Shown here in pieces: positions 60,865 through 64,000 of a DNA stretch of 64,000 nt; the first letter of the stretch is position 1; every line of letters starts with the position of its first letter. Under the pieces are notes generated by a model. That model had not been told where the DNA came from and ran no database searches. It saw only the letters and a list, made by a program, of their open reading frames with translations. The position numbers and the translations under genes were made by a program. Location: the NCBI GenBank assembly GCA_900539425.1, contig UQBX01000002.1:1-64000 (forward strand), given 5' to 3'. Origin of the DNA: an uncultured Oscillospiraceae bacterium (GTDB taxonomy: Bacteria > Bacillota > Clostridia > Oscillospirales > Acutalibacteraceae).

Positions 60865-62979
60865 TTATATCTTCTCTTTCTGCAAAAAGATTTCCTTAGC
60901 TTTTTTCAGTTCAAGCCTGTTTGAATAAAGCTTCACAGGAATTTCATTGTATACATTTGATATTCCGTGCTTAGTTTTGGGAGCTGTTCTTATTATGAGC
61001 ACGGGATTATTTCGTATGTATTCTTCATAATCACGCAGACACATAACAAATTTACCGTCAATATTAAAATAATCGTTTATCAATCTGCCTGAGCTGAACA
61101 CCTGTAAATTCAAGCCGTCAAATTCAAACTCAAGCCTTACATCAAATTTGTTTTCCAAAATGTCTTTCGGCAGATGAAGCTCATAATATGCTCTCTTCCC
61201 CGTGGAATACAGAAAATAATTGTAAGGCAGTTTTTTGGCAGACGTCGGCAAAAGTTTGATTTTATCCGTCAAATCATTTTCACAAATATATGATCCCGAA
61301 AATCCGCCTGCACAGGTCTCACAATAAGCATAATGATTATCGCTGTAAACTGTTCCGCGGGCAAACACGGCTTTGCCTTTTATAACGTGCAGTTTTTTAG
61401 CCTCATCTTCAGTTAATACAACTATTTTTATCTCGTTTCCTTTTTCGCTTATCGTGTTACCGTCAGTTCCTGTTTTAAGTACATATTCGTTATCGGCGGT
61501 TTTGCATTTAGGCTCAACCGACGCGCATTGAACAAAATATACTGCGTCTTTAAGACAGGCAATCGGCTGGGCTGTAATATATTCAAATTTTATACCGCCC
61601 AGAAATATATTGAACGGATAAAAGAACATACTTTCAGGCTCTATATCCATTTTAGGCAGAGTGATTTTTCTGCCTTTAAGATTTACTGTAACGCCTACAT
61701 CTTTAAATTCTTTGTATTTAAGTCCTTTTTCATAACTGCCTGCAAAGAAATAACCGCTGCCCTGTTCGTCTATGCGCACGGAGCATTTCAAAAAAGAAAT
61801 GTCGTTTGGGTCATTGGAATTCCACTCAGGAAAGAATGCAGGCTTTGCAGATATTTTGCTGTCAAACTCTCTTATGAACAAATGCATAAGCCTAAGGCGG
61901 TCAGCATGCGCGCGGCATTCACCGTAACGGCTTATAGGAGCCTGAAAATCATAATCAATAATAGGATAGTTGTTCGGATATCCCGTCAATCTGTTTTCCT
62001 GAAGCAGCCTGTGGTTTGGATTTCTGCCGCCGCAGAACATATAGTACCCAAGCCAAGCGGCGCCTGAAGCAAATTTTGCAAAGCCCACACCGTAGCCGTC
62101 TTTTTCCGATATATACGGCCTGCGGTGCTGGGTTACCTGATTTCCGGGGCCGATTTCACAAAAAGCATAAGGTACATCATCAAATACAGACTTATCATCC
62201 ATTTTGTTTTTGTGAAGATCCGCGCCTATTTCATCTTCTGTTTTTGCGCTTGATATTGCAAAGCGGTTGTTTGGCTTGAGAGCGGTTTTGCCGTGTGTCC
62301 ACGGAGCGTCAGGATATCCCCCCATCATAGGCAAAAGATTACGGTTCGGCATTGCGCTCGGCCATGCCGTCATTGTAAAAAACGGCGTTTTAAAGCCTAT
62401 TTCTTCAGCAATTTTTTTCAGTGTAAGTATATGCTCGGTTTTGCCCGTGTACTCATTTTCAAGCTGAATACCGATAACCGTTTCGCCGTCCAAAAAATCT
62501 TTTACCTCTTTATATAAGTGAGTCCAATATTCCCTAACCTCAGCCAAATACCGTTTGCTGTCTGTTCTGCTGCCGGGCATAAGCTGAATCCTTTTTGGGA
62601 AACCGCCTCTTATTACCTCTCCGTGGCACCAGGGGCCTATTCTTAAAATACAAGGCATTTTTATATCGCGGCAAATGGTTAAAAAAGCGTTTATATTATT
62701 ATCGTTGCTGAAATCGTATACACCTTTTTTTTCATTATGGTGATTCCAAAAAACATAAGTAGACACGGTGTTTATTCCGCAGTCCCGCATTTTAAGCAGA
62801 GTTTCTTTCCACCGATTATACGGCAAACGGGAAAAATGCATTTCTCCCGCCACGATAGTATACGGCTCTGAATCCTTTGTAAAATAACGGGTATTTACAC
62901 CATATCTGCTTTTTATATTTGAGTAGTTGAAATCACCGTCTTTTATCTGCCTGTGATCTGCATTTATGATTATATCCAT
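60865..62979 (-). CDS. GH35 beta-galactosidase
   Basis: The 704 residues begin with the GH35 barrel: GEMHFSRLPYNRWKETLLKM (about 45-64), VSTYVFWNHHNEKKG, LRIGPWCHGE (about 115-124), and the acid/base Glu in GIQLENEYTG. The nucleophile is probably the Glu of the FCEIGPGNQ segment. The C-terminal about 300 residues are less conserved beta-rich domains. No signal peptide. GH35 enzymes split beta-1,3/1,4-galactose and complement the GH2 enzyme at 28039. It lies 27 bases downstream of the third phosphoesterase gene, so the two are probably co-transcribed. Confidence 0.92.
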   Translation of the reverse strand: MDIIINADHRQIKDGDFNYSNIKSRYGVNTRYFTKDSEPYTIVAGEMHFSRLPYNRWKETLLKMRDCGINTVSTYVFWNHHNEKKGVYDFSNDNNINAFLTICRDIKMPCILRIGPWCHGEVIRGGFPKRIQLMPGSRTDSKRYLAEVREYWTHLYKEVKDFLDGETVIGIQLENEYTGKTEHILTLKKIAEEIGFKTPFFTMTAWPSAMPNRNLLPMMGGYPDAPWTHGKTALKPNNRFAISSAKTEDEIGADLHKNKMDDKSVFDDVPYAFCEIGPGNQVTQHRRPYISEKDGYGVGFAKFASGAAWLGYYMFCGGRNPNHRLLQENRLTGYPNNYPIIDYDFQAPISRYGECRAHADRLRLMHLFIREFDSKISAKPAFFPEWNSNDPNDISFLKCSVRIDEQGSGYFFAGSYEKGLKYKEFKDVGVTVNLKGRKITLPKMDIEPESMFFYPFNIFLGGIKFEYITAQPIACLKDAVYFVQCASVEPKCKTADNEYVLKTGTDGNTISEKGNEIKIVVLTEDEAKKLHVIKGKAVFARGTVYSDNHYAYCETCAGGFSGSYICENDLTDKIKLLPTSAKKLPYNYFLYSTGKRAYYELHLPKDILENKFDVRLEFEFDGLNLQVFSSGRLINDYFNIDGKFVMCLRDYEEYIRNNPVLIIRTAPKTKHGISNVYNEIPVKLYSNRLELKKAKEIFLQKEKI

Positions 62980-63006
62980 CCTGTTCTCCGTTTGAGTTTT
63001 GCTTTG

Positions 63007-64000
63007 TTATTCAGATGTTATAACTATGTTTTCTATATTAACGCTTTGCTGTTCTGCGCTGCCGTTTATAGTAATAAGCGTTCCGCCTGTTTCTTCGGCA
63101 TGATTCCACGGCACGGGAGAAGGGCCTGTTTTAAGCCCGTATGTATATGTAATTCCGTCAACCTTAATGCTTGCGTTGTTTTCGTGGTCATGACCGCAGA
63201 AAATGTATTTTGTTGAGCCGAGCTCCTTGCATTTATCCACAAAGCCTGAATTTACGGGAGCCGCTCCCGGCAGATAATCGCAGTATCCGTAACCGTATTC
63301 TTCGGGTATAGTGTAACTGCCGTCTTCGCCCTTAACGCCGTATTTCTCAACAGCATCTCTGAATTCAGGAAATGCAAAATGAGAAAACGTCATTGAATCA
63401 ACCGTTCTGCCTGCTGCCTGCGCAATGCCTTTTACATTCCATTCATACCACGCAATTTGGTCATAACCCAACCATATCTCCCGTGTTTCACCGTTTTCAT
63501 ATTCGGTGTATTCGCTGTTATCAAACATAAACAATGTATACACAGGGGAGTTATTTTCTGTGATATTTATTACATAGTTTCCGCAGCCCCAAAGATTGGA
63601 CGGGCCTTTTTCCATAAGGCAGTATTCCGATTCCATATACAGATCAGCCTGCCAGTTTTTTGAATTTGAGGGAATTTCGGCATCATGATTACCGAATACG
63701 GGCGCCCAGGGAATTTCATATGAATCCATATGCTTTATAAAATTATAAATTGAAAACCTGCTTGCCAGTGCCGATAGATTATCTCCGGGCAAAACAATTA
63801 AATCAGGCTGTGTTTTTTCAACAAGAGCATCCATTTCATCATAGCATTTTGCGTTGATTCTAAGATCCGCCCATAGCTGAGTGTCCGTAAACATAAGAAT
63901 TTTAAAATCTTCTCTTGTTTTTTCAACTGTTTGAATTTTGCTTATGTCAAATTCCTGATCTGCGCTCCAAATTTCAACGTGTTTTTTACCGTTAAGAGGG
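63007..64000 (-). CDS. Metallophosphoesterase (paralogue 3), truncated by the window end
   Basis: The open frame reads on without a stop to base 64000, so the start codon lies outside the window; at least 330 residues are present. An internal Met (63894) is not the true start, because the segment before it (EDFKIL directly before MFTD) is the first strand of the fold. Metal motifs are LPGDN, GNHDAE, FSHFAF and CGHDH. The first motif reads DTQ where its paralogues have DVH/DIH, so one metal ligand may be changed. It precedes GH35 and again ties this phosphatase family to glycan genes. Confidence 0.85.
   Translation of the reverse strand, partial: PLNGKKHVEIWSADQEFDISKIQTVEKTREDFKILMFTDTQLWADLRINAKCYDEMDALVEKTQPDLIVLPGDNLSALASRFSIYNFIKHMDSYEIPWAPVFGNHDAEIPSNSKNWQADLYMESEYCLMEKGPSNLWGCGNYVINITENNSPVYTLFMFDNSEYTEYENGETREIWLGYDQIAWYEWNVKGIAQAAGRTVDSMTFSHFAFPEFRDAVEKYGVKGEDGSYTIPEEYGYGYCDYLPGAAPVNSGFVDKCKELGSTKYIFCGHDHENNASIKVDGITYTYGLKTGPSPVPWNHAEETGGTLITINGSAEQQSVNIENIVITSE

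Noticed and set aside
61528..62067. A 179-codon plus-strand frame over GH35
   Set aside because: Antisense to conserved GH35 barrel sequence, no ribosome site.

Overview
The window looks like a chromosome segment of a spore-forming, probably gut-dwelling member of the Clostridia (Oscillospirales/Ruminococcaceae-like is my inference). The evidence is a rpsT / gpr-spoIIP sporulation block, a SpoIIQ-like LytM protein, Gram-positive style Shine-Dalgarno sequences, many TTGACA/TATAAT-type promoters with 17-base spacers, CDP-ribitol (TarI/TarJ) genes, and a very large block of host-glycan degradation genes. I see no insertion sequence, phage gene, CRISPR array or rRNA.

Region 1 (1-34,330) is mostly housekeeping. 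It holds gpr-spoIIP divergent from rpsT; a patatin-like lipase with a YbaK deacylase; a dusB-nagA-trmL operon; two sugar/solute transporters; an iron alcohol dehydrogenase followed by tarI-tarJ; the rpsF-ssb-rpsR operon with a candidate S6:S18 leader; an FkbM methyltransferase with a double-domain glycosyltransferase; a MATE exporter; pduL; a family-4 uracil-DNA glycosylase; a pth-mfd-LytM cluster; a radical SAM protein; a cyclase / sugar-phosphate transferase / lacZ group; DUF2804 with a deoxyinosine glycosylase; and tRNA-Asn(GUU).

Region 2 (34,476-56,134) is one minus-strand gene train of 15 genes with almost no intergenic space. It encodes a fucose mutarotase (FucU), a sugar 1-dehydrogenase, a zinc alcohol dehydrogenase, UxaB- and UxaA-family enzymes and a fuconolactonase-like amidohydrolase. 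These are followed by glycosidases GH110, GH29, GH129-like and GH95, two GPH-type sugar symporters, a DUF5107-TPR protein, and two membrane-anchored metallophosphoesterases at the ends. An AraC-type activator gene lies divergently upstream (56,550). Region 3 (57,462-64,000) adds a second DUF5107-TPR protein, a GH35 beta-galactosidase and a third metallophosphoesterase cut by the window end.

Taken together, regions 2 and 3 read as a cytoplasmic system for ABH blood-group/mucin-type oligosaccharides. Symporters would import them. GH95 and GH29 would remove fucose, GH110 the B-type alpha-galactose, the GH129-like enzyme alpha-GalNAc, and GH35/GH2 the beta-galactose. The released L-fucose would be oxidised without phosphorylation by a mutarotase, dehydrogenase, lactonase and dehydratase. 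The presence of UxaB-like and LgoD-like enzymes beside that set suggests an unusual variant of the pathway. No candidate glycosidase shows a signal peptide.
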